A stretch of 33,193 bases of DNA from Lentisphaerota bacterium (GTDB taxonomy: Bacteria > Verrucomicrobiota > Lentisphaeria > Victivallales > UBA1829), in contig SUVT01000021.1 of NCBI GenBank assembly GCA_015061845.1, positions 1 through 33,193 on the forward strand, given 5' to 3'. This document shows positions 18,621-25,292 of the stretch, piece after piece. The first letter of the stretch is position 1, and the number at the start of each line of letters is the position of its first letter. The translations under genes and the position numbers were made by a program. Below the pieces are notes generated by a model, which saw nothing but the letters and a program-made list of their open reading frames with translations, was not told the DNA's origin and did not search any database.

Positions 18621-18686
18621 ATGGTTGTTTCTTATGATACAGGCAGCTCTTTGAAGAGCAGTGAACGGCTGGTGAAAAAGAGTTGA
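18621..18686 (+). CDS. Possible 21-residue small protein or leader peptide
   Basis: ATG at 18621 opens a frame of 21 codons ending in TGA at 18684-18686 (MVVSYDTGSSLKSSERLVKK, then Ser). A GTGGGGG stretch lies eight bases before it and a weak promoter (TTGTTT-17-TTTAAT) upstream. It could be a leader peptide or chance. No family is recognised. Confidence 0.2.
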   Translation: MVVSYDTGSSLKSSERLVKKS

Positions 18687-18744
18687 TACAAAGAATATCC
18701 GGAAAGAAAAAAGAAAAAAAATACAAAAAAAATTAAAAGTCGAC

Positions 18745-18774
18745 TTGACATATACACAAATATGTGCTTTTATT
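18745..18774 (+). promoter_or_regulatory. Promoter with operator-like dyad before the gcvH-like gene
   Basis: A perfect -35 TTGACA (18745-18750) and a -10-like TTTTAT/TTTATT (18768-18774) with 17-18 bp spacing. An inverted repeat ACATAT (18748-18753) / ATATGT (18760-18765) overlaps the -35 and spacer, a usual repressor position. A hairpin ACTCTATT (18801-18808) / AATAGAGT (18822-18829) lies in the predicted leader. No other promoter in the window has a dyad like this. Confidence 0.5.
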
Positions 18775-18871
18775 GTCGGTAGTAAAACACTGCAGAGTGT
18801 ACTCTATTTCGTGAACGTTAGAATAGAGTTGAAAAAAGGTCTCTTATTTAAATTGTTGTGGAGGGCTGAAA

Positions 18872-19249
18872 ATGAAATATTATTCTTCTGAACATGAATG
18901 GGTTCAAATCGATGGCGATGATGCTTATGTAGGGGTCTCCCGTTATATTGTCGATAAGCTTGGAGATATCTCTTATGTGGAGTTGCCGAAAGAAGGAACT
19001 GACGTGATCGTCGGTGATGATATTGGTGTGATCGAATCCATTACAGAGTCTGAAGATGTCTATTCCCCGATCAGTGGAACGATTATTGCTGTGAATCACA
19101 ATCTTGATGATGATCCGACTATCCTGAATGAGCATTGCGAAGATAAAAAAGGCTGGCTCTGTAAACTCGAAAATATTGACCTTGCTGAGTTGGATGATCT
19201 GATGGACGAAGAAGCCTACGAACGTTATACCGAAAAGCTTGGTTTCTGA
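18872..19249 (+). CDS. GcvH-like protein lacking the lipoyl-lysine
   Basis: A 125-residue protein that aligns over its full length with glycine cleavage H protein: SSEHEWVQIDGDDAYVGVSR at the start, GDISYVELPKEG, VYSPISGTIIAVN, and a C-terminal helix. H proteins carry lipoate on a Lys in an ESVKAASD-type motif. Here the same position reads ESITESED, so residue 58 is Thr (codon ACA). By family knowledge it could not be lipoylated and could not act as a normal H protein unless it does something else. GGAGGG six bases before the ATG fixes the start. folP begins 12 bases after it. No other glycine cleavage gene (gcvT, gcvP) is in the window. A scaffold, decoy or sensor role is speculation. Confidence 0.85.
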   Translation: MKYYSSEHEWVQIDGDDAYVGVSRYIVDKLGDISYVELPKEGTDVIVGDDIGVIESITESEDVYSPISGTIIAVNHNLDDDPTILNEHCEDKKGWLCKLENIDLAELDDLMDEEAYERYTEKLGF

Positions 19250-19261
19250 TCTGATCGTGCT

Positions 19262-20095
19262 ATGTTTTTCTGCAGGGGACGTAAGTTCGATTTTTCTGCC
19301 GGAAAACCGGCAATAATGGGGATTTTGAATGTAACTCCGGACTCTTTCAGTGATGGAGGTTCCGGAGATGATTCAAAAATAGAATCCTTGTTGGCAGCAG
19401 CTCCGGATATCATCGATATCGGCGGGGAATCCACCCGTCCGGGTGCAGAATGTGTGCCTCCGGAAGAAGAGCTTGAGCGCGTTCTTCCTGCTGTTCAGAA
19501 GATAAAAAAATTGAATCCGGAAATTTTGATCAGTATCGATACCCGGAAATCAATTGTCGCCAGACATGCGCTGGAAGCCGGAGCTGATATTATCAATGAT
19601 GTCAGCTGTCTTAATTTTGACCCGGAAATTGCGGATGTCGTTGGAGTTTTTTCTGCCGGTTTGATCCTGAATCATTCCCGGGGAACTCCTGAAACAATGA
19701 ATTCTCCCGAATATTTGTCCTATCCTGCCGGTTTGGTGAAAATTGTTTGCGATGAATTGGAGCAATCTGTGAAAGTTGCTGTATCTCATGGTGTTCAGAA
19801 AAATTCGATTATCCTTGATCCCGGACTTGGGTTCAGTAAAAACACGGGCCAGAATCTTGAACTGATCCGTGATACAGAGTTGTTGCTTGAACTTGGTTAT
19901 CCCTTATTGTCCGGACCATCCCGGAAGCGTTTTATCGGAGATTTGACCGGTGAAAAAGAGCCTGGTTTGCGGGATTTCGGGACGTGCGGGGCTGTGATTG
20001 CATCGTATCTTTCCGGTTACTCGATCATTCGTGTTCACAATGTAAAAGCTGCAAAAGATTGTCTTGCAGTGTTCTGCGGATGCCAAAAAAGATGA
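19262..20095 (+). CDS. folP: Dihydropteroate synthase
   Basis: A 277-residue cytoplasmic enzyme that joins p-aminobenzoate to the pterin pyrophosphate in folate synthesis. All signature stretches are present: GILNVTPDSFSDGG, IDIGGESTRPG, SIDTRK, IINDVSC, DPGLGFSKN, GPSRKRFIG and the C-terminal RVHNV. The pterin-site motif reads LNHSRGTPETM, a modest variant of LMHMRG. The ATG lies 12 bases after the GcvH-like gene and lacks a clear Shine-Dalgarno, so translation may depend on coupling. The pairing with an H-protein relative is suggestive because the glycine cleavage system feeds one-carbon units to folate. Confidence 0.95.
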   Translation: MFFCRGRKFDFSAGKPAIMGILNVTPDSFSDGGSGDDSKIESLLAAAPDIIDIGGESTRPGAECVPPEEELERVLPAVQKIKKLNPEILISIDTRKSIVARHALEAGADIINDVSCLNFDPEIADVVGVFSAGLILNHSRGTPETMNSPEYLSYPAGLVKIVCDELEQSVKVAVSHGVQKNSIILDPGLGFSKNTGQNLELIRDTELLLELGYPLLSGPSRKRFIGDLTGEKEPGLRDFGTCGAVIASYLSGYSIIRVHNVKAAKDCLAVFCGCQKR

Positions 20096-20135
20096 ATTTT
20101 TCTCATAAAATGCTGAAAAATCACAATAAATCTGC

Positions 20136-20163
20136 TTGTAAAATGATTTTGGTGTGATATATT
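20136..20163 (+). promoter_or_regulatory. Putative promoter of rpsD
   Basis: TTGTAA (20136-20141) and TATATT (20158-20163) with 16-bp spacing, giving a leader of about 100 bases. Confidence 0.55.
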
Positions 20164-20194
20164 ACTTGAATATTTCTGCAATTCGGCAGGAAGA

Positions 20195-20236
20195 TTGTCT
20201 GGGAGGTCCCTGTCTTTGCTTGACACCTCCGGACAA
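20195..20236 (+). promoter_or_regulatory. Structured leader hairpin before rpsD
   Basis: Three stacked helices can form: TTGTC (20195-20199) with GACAA (20232-20236), GGAGG (20202-20206) with CCTCC (20226-20230), and TGTC (20211-20214) with GACA (20222-20225), giving 14 base pairs with small internal loops and a 7-base terminal loop. No T-run follows, so it is not a terminator. It lies 35 bases before the rpsD start and could be an S4 autoregulatory site. Confidence 0.55.
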
Positions 20237-20271
20237 AGAAACAGAACCTTTTCAAGAAGAAAGGAATCGGG

Positions 20272-20874
20272 ATGAAACAAGTTCAGGCTAAACACAAAAT
20301 GTGCCGTCGGCTCGGATATTGCATCTGGGGTGCGGCAAAGTGCCCGAGTGCCAAGAGACCCTATGCTGCAGGTCAGCAGGGAAAGAACGCCAAGAAGAAA
20401 AAACTTTCCACCTATGGCGTCATGATGCAGGAAAAGCAGAAGCTGAAAGCTCACTACTGCCTTACTGAAAAACAGCTCCGCAACATCTTCCTTGAAGCAA
20501 AACGCCGCCCGGGACAGACAAACGAAGTTCTTATGCAGCTCATCGAGCTCCGCCTCGTCTCCGCTGTTTACCATGCTGGATTTGCTCCCACAATTTTTGC
20601 AGCAAAACAGTATGTTGCCCATCGTCATATCCTCGTTGACGGAAAGATCGTCGACCGTCCTTCCTATCAGCTGAAGCCCGGTCAGGTTCTCTCTGTGAAC
20701 GTTGAAAAATCCGCTAAGATCGCTGAAGCAATCAAGGCTGTTGATTTCGTGGTTCCCGCCTACTTTGAATCCAACAAGGATGAAATGAAGGTTACAATCC
20801 TCCGCGAACCCATGATTGACGAAATTCCCGCCAAAGTCGAAACCATGCGCGTGGTCGAATACTACGCACGGTAA
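20272..20874 (+). CDS. rpsD: 30S ribosomal protein S4
   Basis: A 200-residue primary 16S rRNA-binding protein. The N-terminal domain (about 1-85) has KRPYAAGQQG and YCLTEKQLRNIF. The S4 RNA-binding domain (about 90-160) has LIELRLVSAVYHAGFA and VAHRHILVDGKIVDRPSY. Cys11, Cys17 and Cys24 with His8 occupy the region where zinc-binding S4 forms have four cysteines, so it may be a degenerate zinc site. It is a lone gene here rather than within the rpsM-rpsK-rpsD-rpoA operon, with its own promoter, a structured leader and a strong terminator. GAAAGGA precedes the ATG. Confidence 0.96.
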   Translation: MKQVQAKHKMCRRLGYCIWGAAKCPSAKRPYAAGQQGKNAKKKKLSTYGVMMQEKQKLKAHYCLTEKQLRNIFLEAKRRPGQTNEVLMQLIELRLVSAVYHAGFAPTIFAAKQYVAHRHILVDGKIVDRPSYQLKPGQVLSVNVEKSAKIAEAIKAVDFVVPAYFESNKDEMKVTILREPMIDEIPAKVETMRVVEYYAR

Positions 20875-20896
20875 TTTTCCGCTTTGGAACAGAAGG

Positions 20897-20928
20897 GATC
20901 CCGCCGCAGATCTGCTGCGGGGTCTTTT
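20897..20928 (+). terminator. Strong terminator after rpsD, directly before recX
   Basis: Stem GATCCCGCCGCAG (20897-20909) / CTGCTGCGGGGTC (20912-20924), one mismatch, followed by TTTT. It ends five bases before the likely recX ATG. Confidence 0.8.
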
Positions 20929-20933
20929 CCGGA

Positions 20934-21500
20934 ATGATCCGGATCCGTTTCGCTATGAACGATGCCGAACCGAAGAAGTCAAAAAGAGCCAAAGTAAAGC
21001 GTTCCCCGTTGGAACTCGCGGCTATGATGTTATCTGTCAGACCTTTGAGCCGGACAGAACTCAAAAAAAAGCTGCATGATAAAGAGTTGACCTGGGAAGT
21101 TGCAGAACAGACAGTTCTTGAATGTGAACGGCTTGGGTTTGTGAATGATCCGGAGACCGCAGAATCTTATGTAAGATCCATGCGGAACCGTGGAGATGGC
21201 TCCAGAAAAATCCGGATGAAATTGCGGTTGCGCGGTTTCAAGAAAGATGATGTGGAAAATGCCTTCCAGCGGGATGAAGAAGCATCGGAAAGAAGCGAAA
21301 CAGAGGTCGCTCTCAACGTGTTAAAGCGTAAAAGATTGACCTTGGAACGGGAAGATAATATACTCAAGCGGAAGAACAAAGCTCTCCGGGTTTTGGCATC
21401 AAAAGGGTTTCCGGCTGATGCAGCATACAAAGCTTTGGATTTGTTCTTCGGAAGAGCAGACAAACTTGAGTTGGAAGATGAGGATTTCCCGCAGGAATAA
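20934..21500 (+). CDS. recX: Regulatory protein RecX
   Basis: A 188-residue protein matching RecX, the modulator of RecA filaments. Three-helix repeats of the family are visible: LAAMMLSVRPLSRTELKKKL, then VLECERLGFVNDPETAESYV, then RKIRMKLRLRGFKKDDVENA. No recA gene is in the window. The start is uncertain: ATG at 20934 or 20955 fit equally and neither has a clear Shine-Dalgarno. It begins just after the rpsD terminator, so expression probably depends on readthrough or an undetected promoter. Confidence 0.8.
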   Translation: MIRIRFAMNDAEPKKSKRAKVKRSPLELAAMMLSVRPLSRTELKKKLHDKELTWEVAEQTVLECERLGFVNDPETAESYVRSMRNRGDGSRKIRMKLRLRGFKKDDVENAFQRDEEASERSETEVALNVLKRKRLTLEREDNILKRKNKALRVLASKGFPADAAYKALDLFFGRADKLELEDEDFPQE

Positions 21501-21537
21501 CAGACTGCTGAAAAATCCCGATTTTTTCAAAAGTTGT

Positions 21538-21565
21538 TTGCAATTTGAAAAATGCCGTGTATATT
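21538..21565 (+). promoter_or_regulatory. Putative promoter of rpmE
   Basis: TTGCAA (21538-21543) and TATATT (21560-21565) with 16-bp spacing, giving a leader of about 70 bases. Confidence 0.5.
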
Positions 21566-21595
21566 ATTTGAAAGTGAAACAAACGGAGTTGGGTA

Positions 21596-21635
21596 AAACC
21601 TTCTCACATAACTAACTACAACTTAAGTAAGGTTT
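21596..21635 (+). promoter_or_regulatory. Possible Shine-Dalgarno-sequestering hairpin before rpmE
   Basis: AAACCTT (21596-21602) can pair with AAGGTTT (21629-21635), which contains the probable ribosome-binding AAGG nine bases before the rpmE ATG. The loop is 26 bases. This resembles translational autoregulation of ribosomal protein genes, but it is unproven. Confidence 0.35.
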
Positions 21636-21641
21636 CAGAAC

Positions 21642-21854
21642 ATGAAAGAAGATATTCATCCGAATTTCGGTCCTGCCAAAGTGATCTGCGCTTGCGGCAA
21701 GGTTTGGGATATTTATTCCACAAGAAAAGAACAGCGCGTCGGTATCTGCGCCGATTGCCACCCGTTCTTCACCGGTAAGAAGAAATTCGTTGACGTTGCC
21801 GGTCGCGTTGACAAGTTCAACAAACGCTACGGAAAAACTTCTCTTACCAAGTAA
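21642..21854 (+). CDS. rpmE: 50S ribosomal protein L31, zinc-binding form
   Basis: A 70-residue ribosomal protein. The family start MKEDIHPNF and the end [10 protein letters not shown] are present. Four cysteines (16, 18, 36, 39) in CAC and CADC pairs make it the zinc-binding (C+) form, so it can act as a zinc store and be exchanged for a C- paralogue when zinc is short. It has its own promoter, a leader with possible Shine-Dalgarno pairing, and a very strong terminator before prfA. Confidence 0.96.
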   Translation: MKEDIHPNFGPAKVICACGKVWDIYSTRKEQRVGICADCHPFFTGKKKFVDVAGRVDKFNKRYGKTSLTK

Positions 21855-21865
21855 GTTTGCCTTTT

Positions 21866-21930
21866 GCTGTCGTCTTAATAAATGTGCGTACCCCCCATGC
21901 ATTGGTGTTAAGGCGGCAGCTTTTTTTTTT
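21866..21930 (+). terminator. Very strong terminator between rpmE and prfA
   Basis: Stem GCTGTCGTCTTAA (21866-21878) / TTAAGGCGGCAGC (21908-21920), 13 pairs with G-U, followed by ten T. It ends three bases before the prfA ribosome-binding site. Confidence 0.9.
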
Positions 21931-21944
21931 GACAGGAAATGTTT

Positions 21945-23054
21945 ATGACTCCCGGTGATATTTCTCAACACATCGACTTGATGAAAGTCCGGTTCGCTGA
22001 ACTGGAAAAAGAGTTGGCATCTCCTGATATTTATGCAAGACCGTCTGAATGTAAAAAATTGACTTCCGAACGGCGGCGAATCTCCAATATCCTTGAGCTT
22101 TTTACTGCATGGAGTTCTGCGCTCCGGGATATTGATTCCAATACAGAACTCCTTGAATCCGAAACAGATCCGGAGTTCCGGTCCCTGATCGAAAATGATC
22201 TGGCTGAATGTCAGAAAAAATCCGTTGACCTTGAGAATCAGTTGATGAGTTCTCTTGTCCCCCCCATGCCGAAAGATGACCGGAATACGATCGTTGAGAT
22301 CAGGCCTGCAGCAGGCGGTGATGAAGCCGCTTTGTTCGCCGGAGAATTGTTCCGTGCCTATCTGAAATTTGCGGAACAGAAAGGCTGGAAGCATGAAGTT
22401 CTGGACTCTACAGAAACGGATTTGGGCGGGATCAAGGAAGCTGTTTTCTCTCTGGATGGCGAAGATGTCTATTCTTACATGAAATTTGAGAGCGGCGTAC
22501 ATCGTGTTCAGCGTGTTCCGACAACAGAATCCGGCGGACGGATCCACACCTCAACGATCACTGTTTCCGTATTACCCGAAGCGGAAGAAGTCGACAGTAT
22601 CGAACTCCGTCAGGAAGATTTGGATATTTCTACATTCCGTGCCTCCGGGGCAGGGGGACAGCATGTGAACAGAACAGACTCTGCCGTCAGAATCGTACAT
22701 AAACCGACAGGTATCACAGTGGCAAGCCAGCAGGAACGTTCCCAGTTGCGCAACAAAGAGATCTGTATGCGTATTTTGAAGGCAAAACTGCTGGAAATCA
22801 CCATGCGTGAAGAGGCTGAAAAACATGCCTCTGACAAACGTGCCCAAGTTGGAACCGGTGACAGAAGTGAACGGATCCGAACCTATAATTTTCCACAGAG
22901 CCGGGTGACCGATCACCGGTATGGAATTTCTGCGTTTGATCTGCCCGGGCTTATGGAGGGCGATCTTGGACAAATCCTTGATCCGATCCGGGAGTCTCTG
23001 AACCAGGAAGCTGTACAAAATCTTCTCTCCGGTCTGAGTTCATCCGGACAATAA
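21945..23054 (+). CDS. prfA: Peptide chain release factor 1
   Basis: A 369-residue factor that ends translation at UAA and UAG. The GGQ hydrolysis motif is at residues 237-239 (SGAGGQHVNRTDSAVRI) and the stop-codon-reading PxT motif is Pro192-Thr193-Thr194 in RVPTTESGGRIHTS, which marks RF1 rather than RF2. An ATG at 21939 is in frame but is one base from the AGGA site. The ATG at 21945 is seven bases away and gives MTPGDISQHID, so I chose that. It lies directly behind the rpmE terminator, and no prmC methyltransferase follows, which is unusual but not rare. Confidence 0.95.
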   Translation: MTPGDISQHIDLMKVRFAELEKELASPDIYARPSECKKLTSERRRISNILELFTAWSSALRDIDSNTELLESETDPEFRSLIENDLAECQKKSVDLENQLMSSLVPPMPKDDRNTIVEIRPAAGGDEAALFAGELFRAYLKFAEQKGWKHEVLDSTETDLGGIKEAVFSLDGEDVYSYMKFESGVHRVQRVPTTESGGRIHTSTITVSVLPEAEEVDSIELRQEDLDISTFRASGAGGQHVNRTDSAVRIVHKPTGITVASQQERSQLRNKEICMRILKAKLLEITMREEAEKHASDKRAQVGTGDRSERIRTYNFPQSRVTDHRYGISAFDLPGLMEGDLGQILDPIRESLNQEAVQNLLSGLSSSGQ

Positions 23055-23095
23055 AAAAACTCTTTTCCATACAAGCTGCAGGAAAAGAGTTTTTC
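23053..23095. terminator. Bidirectional terminator between prfA and the SGNH genes
   Basis: Stem ACTCTTTTCC (23059-23068) / GGAAAAGAGT (23081-23090), with an A-run on the left and T-run on the right, so it can serve prfA on plus and the SGNH pair on minus. Confidence 0.9.
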
Positions 23096-23111
23096 GTTAT
23101 GACAGCGTTTC

Positions 23112-23744
23112 TTATTTGATCAAATCTGCTGCCGCTTTCATCCATTCTTTCTGAATGAGCCGGTGTCCGGCAGGGGTGGGATGGATCCCGTCAGCGATCC
23201 AGTAATCCTGAGGAACATCCTTGAGAGCCGCATCGAAAACATTCTGCAGCGGAACAAAGATCTGCTTGTAGTCTTCTGCGATTTTCTGAACTGCTTCCCG
23301 GCGCAGGTTGACGTCCCGGATCCATTCTTCGTTGACATTTCCCATGGGGAACACAAAGGGTTCCATAAGGATGAATTTTGTATCAGCTTTTGTTTCCAGA
23401 GTCCAATCAAGGAGCATCCGGTAGAATTTATCGTAGCGGGGAACATCCACGCCGTTCTGACTGCAGATTTCGTGTCCGGTGTCGTTGACCCCGATCAGAA
23501 TACTGATGATATCCGGGCTGAAATTGAGAGCATCTATTCTCCATCTGGCATAAAGATCGACGATCCTGTTTCCGCTGATGCCGCGGTTGATGATCTGCCA
23601 TTTTCCGGGCTGATCGCCCATGAGCTGAGTTGCGATATTTCCGGCATAACCGGGTCCCCAGAGATCTTTCGGATAACCTGCACCGCCGCTGGTGATCCTG
23701 CCGCAATCTGTAATGGAATCGCCTTGAAACAATAATGTCTTCAT
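23112..23744 (-). CDS. SGNH/GDSL-family hydrolase (copy A)
   Basis: A 210-residue enzyme of the SGNH esterase/lipase superfamily. The four conserved blocks are visible: FQGDSITDCG with the nucleophile Ser in block I, INRGISGNR with the Gly in block II, LIGVNDT with the Asn in block III, and DGIHPTPAGH with the Asp and His in block V. There is no signal peptide, so it is probably cytoplasmic. AAAGGAA before the ATG fixes the start. It lies 19 bases downstream of a close paralogue with the same layout, which suggests a recent tandem duplication. The substrate is probably an acyl or acetyl ester on a carbohydrate but is not established. Confidence 0.9.
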   Translation of the reverse strand: MKTLLFQGDSITDCGRITSGGAGYPKDLWGPGYAGNIATQLMGDQPGKWQIINRGISGNRIVDLYARWRIDALNFSPDIISILIGVNDTGHEICSQNGVDVPRYDKFYRMLLDWTLETKADTKFILMEPFVFPMGNVNEEWIRDVNLRREAVQKIAEDYKQIFVPLQNVFDAALKDVPQDYWIADGIHPTPAGHRLIQKEWMKAAADLIK

Positions 23745-23763
23745 AAAAATATTCCTTTTTGAA

Positions 23764-24384
23764 TCAGTTGATGAACTCTTTTGCTGCTTCCAGCCATGCT
23801 TTCTGAATGAGCCGGTGTCCGGCTGCGGTGGGGTGAACTCCGTCTTTGAGCCAGTATTCCTGCGGAGCTCGTTTCAGAGCATCATTGAACACACTTTGCA
23901 GGGGGACGAAAACTGTCTTATAACCTTCTGCGATTTTTCTAACGACAGCTCTGCGTGCATCCATTTCAGGGAGCCAGGAGTCTTCTACGGCACCGAAGGG
24001 GAGAACGAAGGGTTCCATCAGAACGAGTTTAACATCCGGCAGAACTTCCAGAGTCCAGTCCATGAGCATCCGGTAGAATTTGTCATATCGGGGGACATCC
24101 ACGCCGTTCTGACGGCATTCGTGCCAGGTGTCATTTACGCCGATGAGGATACTGAGAATATCGGGTTTGAGGTTGAGAGTATCCATTTTCCAACGGGCGT
24201 AAAGGTCAACAACGCGGTGTCCGCTGATTCCGCGGTTGATGATGTTCCACTCTTTTTCGGGCTGATCGCCCAGCAGTTGAGCTGCGATAAAAGCGGGATA
24301 CCCCATGCCCATGTTATTGCCATCGCCGATCCCGGTTCTTCCGCAATCAGTGATTGAGTCTCCTTGAAATACCAGTGTTTTCAT
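23764..24384 (-). CDS. SGNH/GDSL-family hydrolase (copy B)
   Basis: A 206-residue paralogue of the neighbouring gene, sharing GDSITDCGR, NIINRGISGHRVVDLYARW, RYDKFYRML-DWTLE and HPT-AGHRLIQK. The catalytic Ser, Gly, Asn and Asp-His are all retained. An in-frame ATG at 24396 would add four residues, but GGAG lies six bases before the inner ATG at 24384 and that start matches copy A exactly. It is the first gene of the pair on the minus strand, with a TTGAAT-17-TAGATT promoter upstream. The copies differ around residues 16-26, and that variation may mean different substrate ranges. Confidence 0.9.
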   Translation of the reverse strand: MKTLVFQGDSITDCGRTGIGDGNNMGMGYPAFIAAQLLGDQPEKEWNIINRGISGHRVVDLYARWKMDTLNLKPDILSILIGVNDTWHECRQNGVDVPRYDKFYRMLMDWTLEVLPDVKLVLMEPFVLPFGAVEDSWLPEMDARRAVVRKIAEGYKTVFVPLQSVFNDALKRAPQEYWLKDGVHPTAAGHRLIQKAWLEAAKEFIN

Positions 24385-24420
24385 GATTTTCTCCATTTTA
24401 TATTGGGTGTGAATGAGCGT

Positions 24421-24449
24421 AATCTAGTCTCAAAATGATGTTTATTCAA
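24421..24449 (-). promoter_or_regulatory. Putative promoter of the SGNH pair
   Basis: Minus strand TTGAAT (24444-24449) and TAGATT (24421-24426) with 17-bp spacing. Confidence 0.45.
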
Positions 24450-24533
24450 GGTGAAAATTATGAAAAAACGGGAAAAATTAAAAAAAAGTGATTGTTTTGT
24501 CGTATTTTTTTTATATTTTCTTACTTGCAGAGG

Positions 24534-24562
24534 TTGCTTTTTTTAAAATTGGGATATATTAT
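24534..24562 (+). promoter_or_regulatory. Putative promoter of the pseudopilin operon
   Basis: TTGCTT (24534-24539) with TATTAT (24557-24562) at 17 bp, or the overlapping TATATT (24555-24560) at 15 bp. The first gene starts 37 bases further on behind GGAGG. Confidence 0.5.
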
Positions 24563-24598
24563 ACATCGAATGAAAAGTTAAAATACGGAGGATGAGAA

Positions 24599-25276
24599 AT
24601 GAAGACAAAAAGACATCTTTCCAAGTTCAATTTGGTAGAAATCGTTCTTGCGATCGGAGTGGTCGCTTTAGGTATGGCAGCTGTGTTGGCTCTTTTGCCG
24701 CCTGCATTGAGGGCAAATCAGGATTCTCAGGGGGATGCAGATGCTACGGAAATAGCATCCAATATGATAACGTATATCGATAATGTTGTGCAGGATTGTG
24801 CGAAGGAAACATCAGAATTCAAGAAAGCAGATCCTCCTCTGGATCCGGCAAATGATGATACCACTTGGTGTACAGCTCTTGAAAATCGCTTTGAAACGGC
24901 TGCGCCCGATAAAAATTCTGTGGAAGTTCCCGCAGAAGGTGCATCATTCAATAATATATTGGATGGGCTGTTGTTCTCCCAGTTTAATGTAGAGTCCGGC
25001 AGCAAAGATAAGCCGAAATGGATGACCTATGTAAAAACTGATTCTGAAGGGAATAAAGTTCCCGTGGCAAATGTTTATGTCTGGATGAAAAAAATCAATA
25101 ACGAACCGTCTGTATCCAATCCGGATGGAATCAAGGGGATCGGAACCGGAACGGTTGTCAGATCCGGTTACCGCTTTTATATCAAAGTCTGTTGGCCTGC
25201 AGAAGCTCCTGCGAATGCCGATAATCGTCAGGAACGGACATTTGTGCATGAAGTTGTCCGTCCGGTCAAGCAATAA
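24599..25276 (+). CDS. Prepilin-like protein, Verru_Chthon cassette B-like
   Basis: A 225-residue protein with a prepilin-type N-terminus: about ten basic/polar residues, then FNLVEIVLAIGVVALGMAAV with Glu at +5 of the helix. The residue before Phe is Lys, not Gly. The mature part is soluble and beta/coil-like with few cysteines. Size and position first in a B-C-A-x-D order match protein B of the Verru_Chthon cassette, a recurring prepilin-protein cluster described from Verrucomicrobia (recalled from memory, not searched). GGAGG is seven bases before the ATG. The next gene begins 16 bases after its stop. Confidence 0.75.
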   Translation: MKTKRHLSKFNLVEIVLAIGVVALGMAAVLALLPPALRANQDSQGDADATEIASNMITYIDNVVQDCAKETSEFKKADPPLDPANDDTTWCTALENRFETAAPDKNSVEVPAEGASFNNILDGLLFSQFNVESGSKDKPKWMTYVKTDSEGNKVPVANVYVWMKKINNEPSVSNPDGIKGIGTGTVVRSGYRFYIKVCWPAEAPANADNRQERTFVHEVVRPVKQ

Positions 25277-25292
25277 TCAGGGGAGGTGAAGA

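Larger units (their letters stand above)
18537..18871. other. Regulatory-looking gap between zwf and the gcvH-like gene
   Basis: This 335-bp gap carries no recognised gene. In order it holds a pair of TATCGTTT direct repeats ten bases apart (18579-18586, 18589-18596), a weak promoter (TTGTTT 18561-18566, TTTAAT 18584-18589), a possible 21-residue reading frame (18621-18686), an A-rich run, a TTGACA promoter overlapped by an ACATAT-N6-ATATGT dyad, and an 8-bp stem-loop (18801-18829) in the probable leader. Confidence 0.6.

Noticed and set aside
18646-18659. Short GCTCTT-TG-AAGAGC hairpin as a terminator of zwf
   Set aside because: It has a two-base loop, is far from the stop, and no T-run follows.
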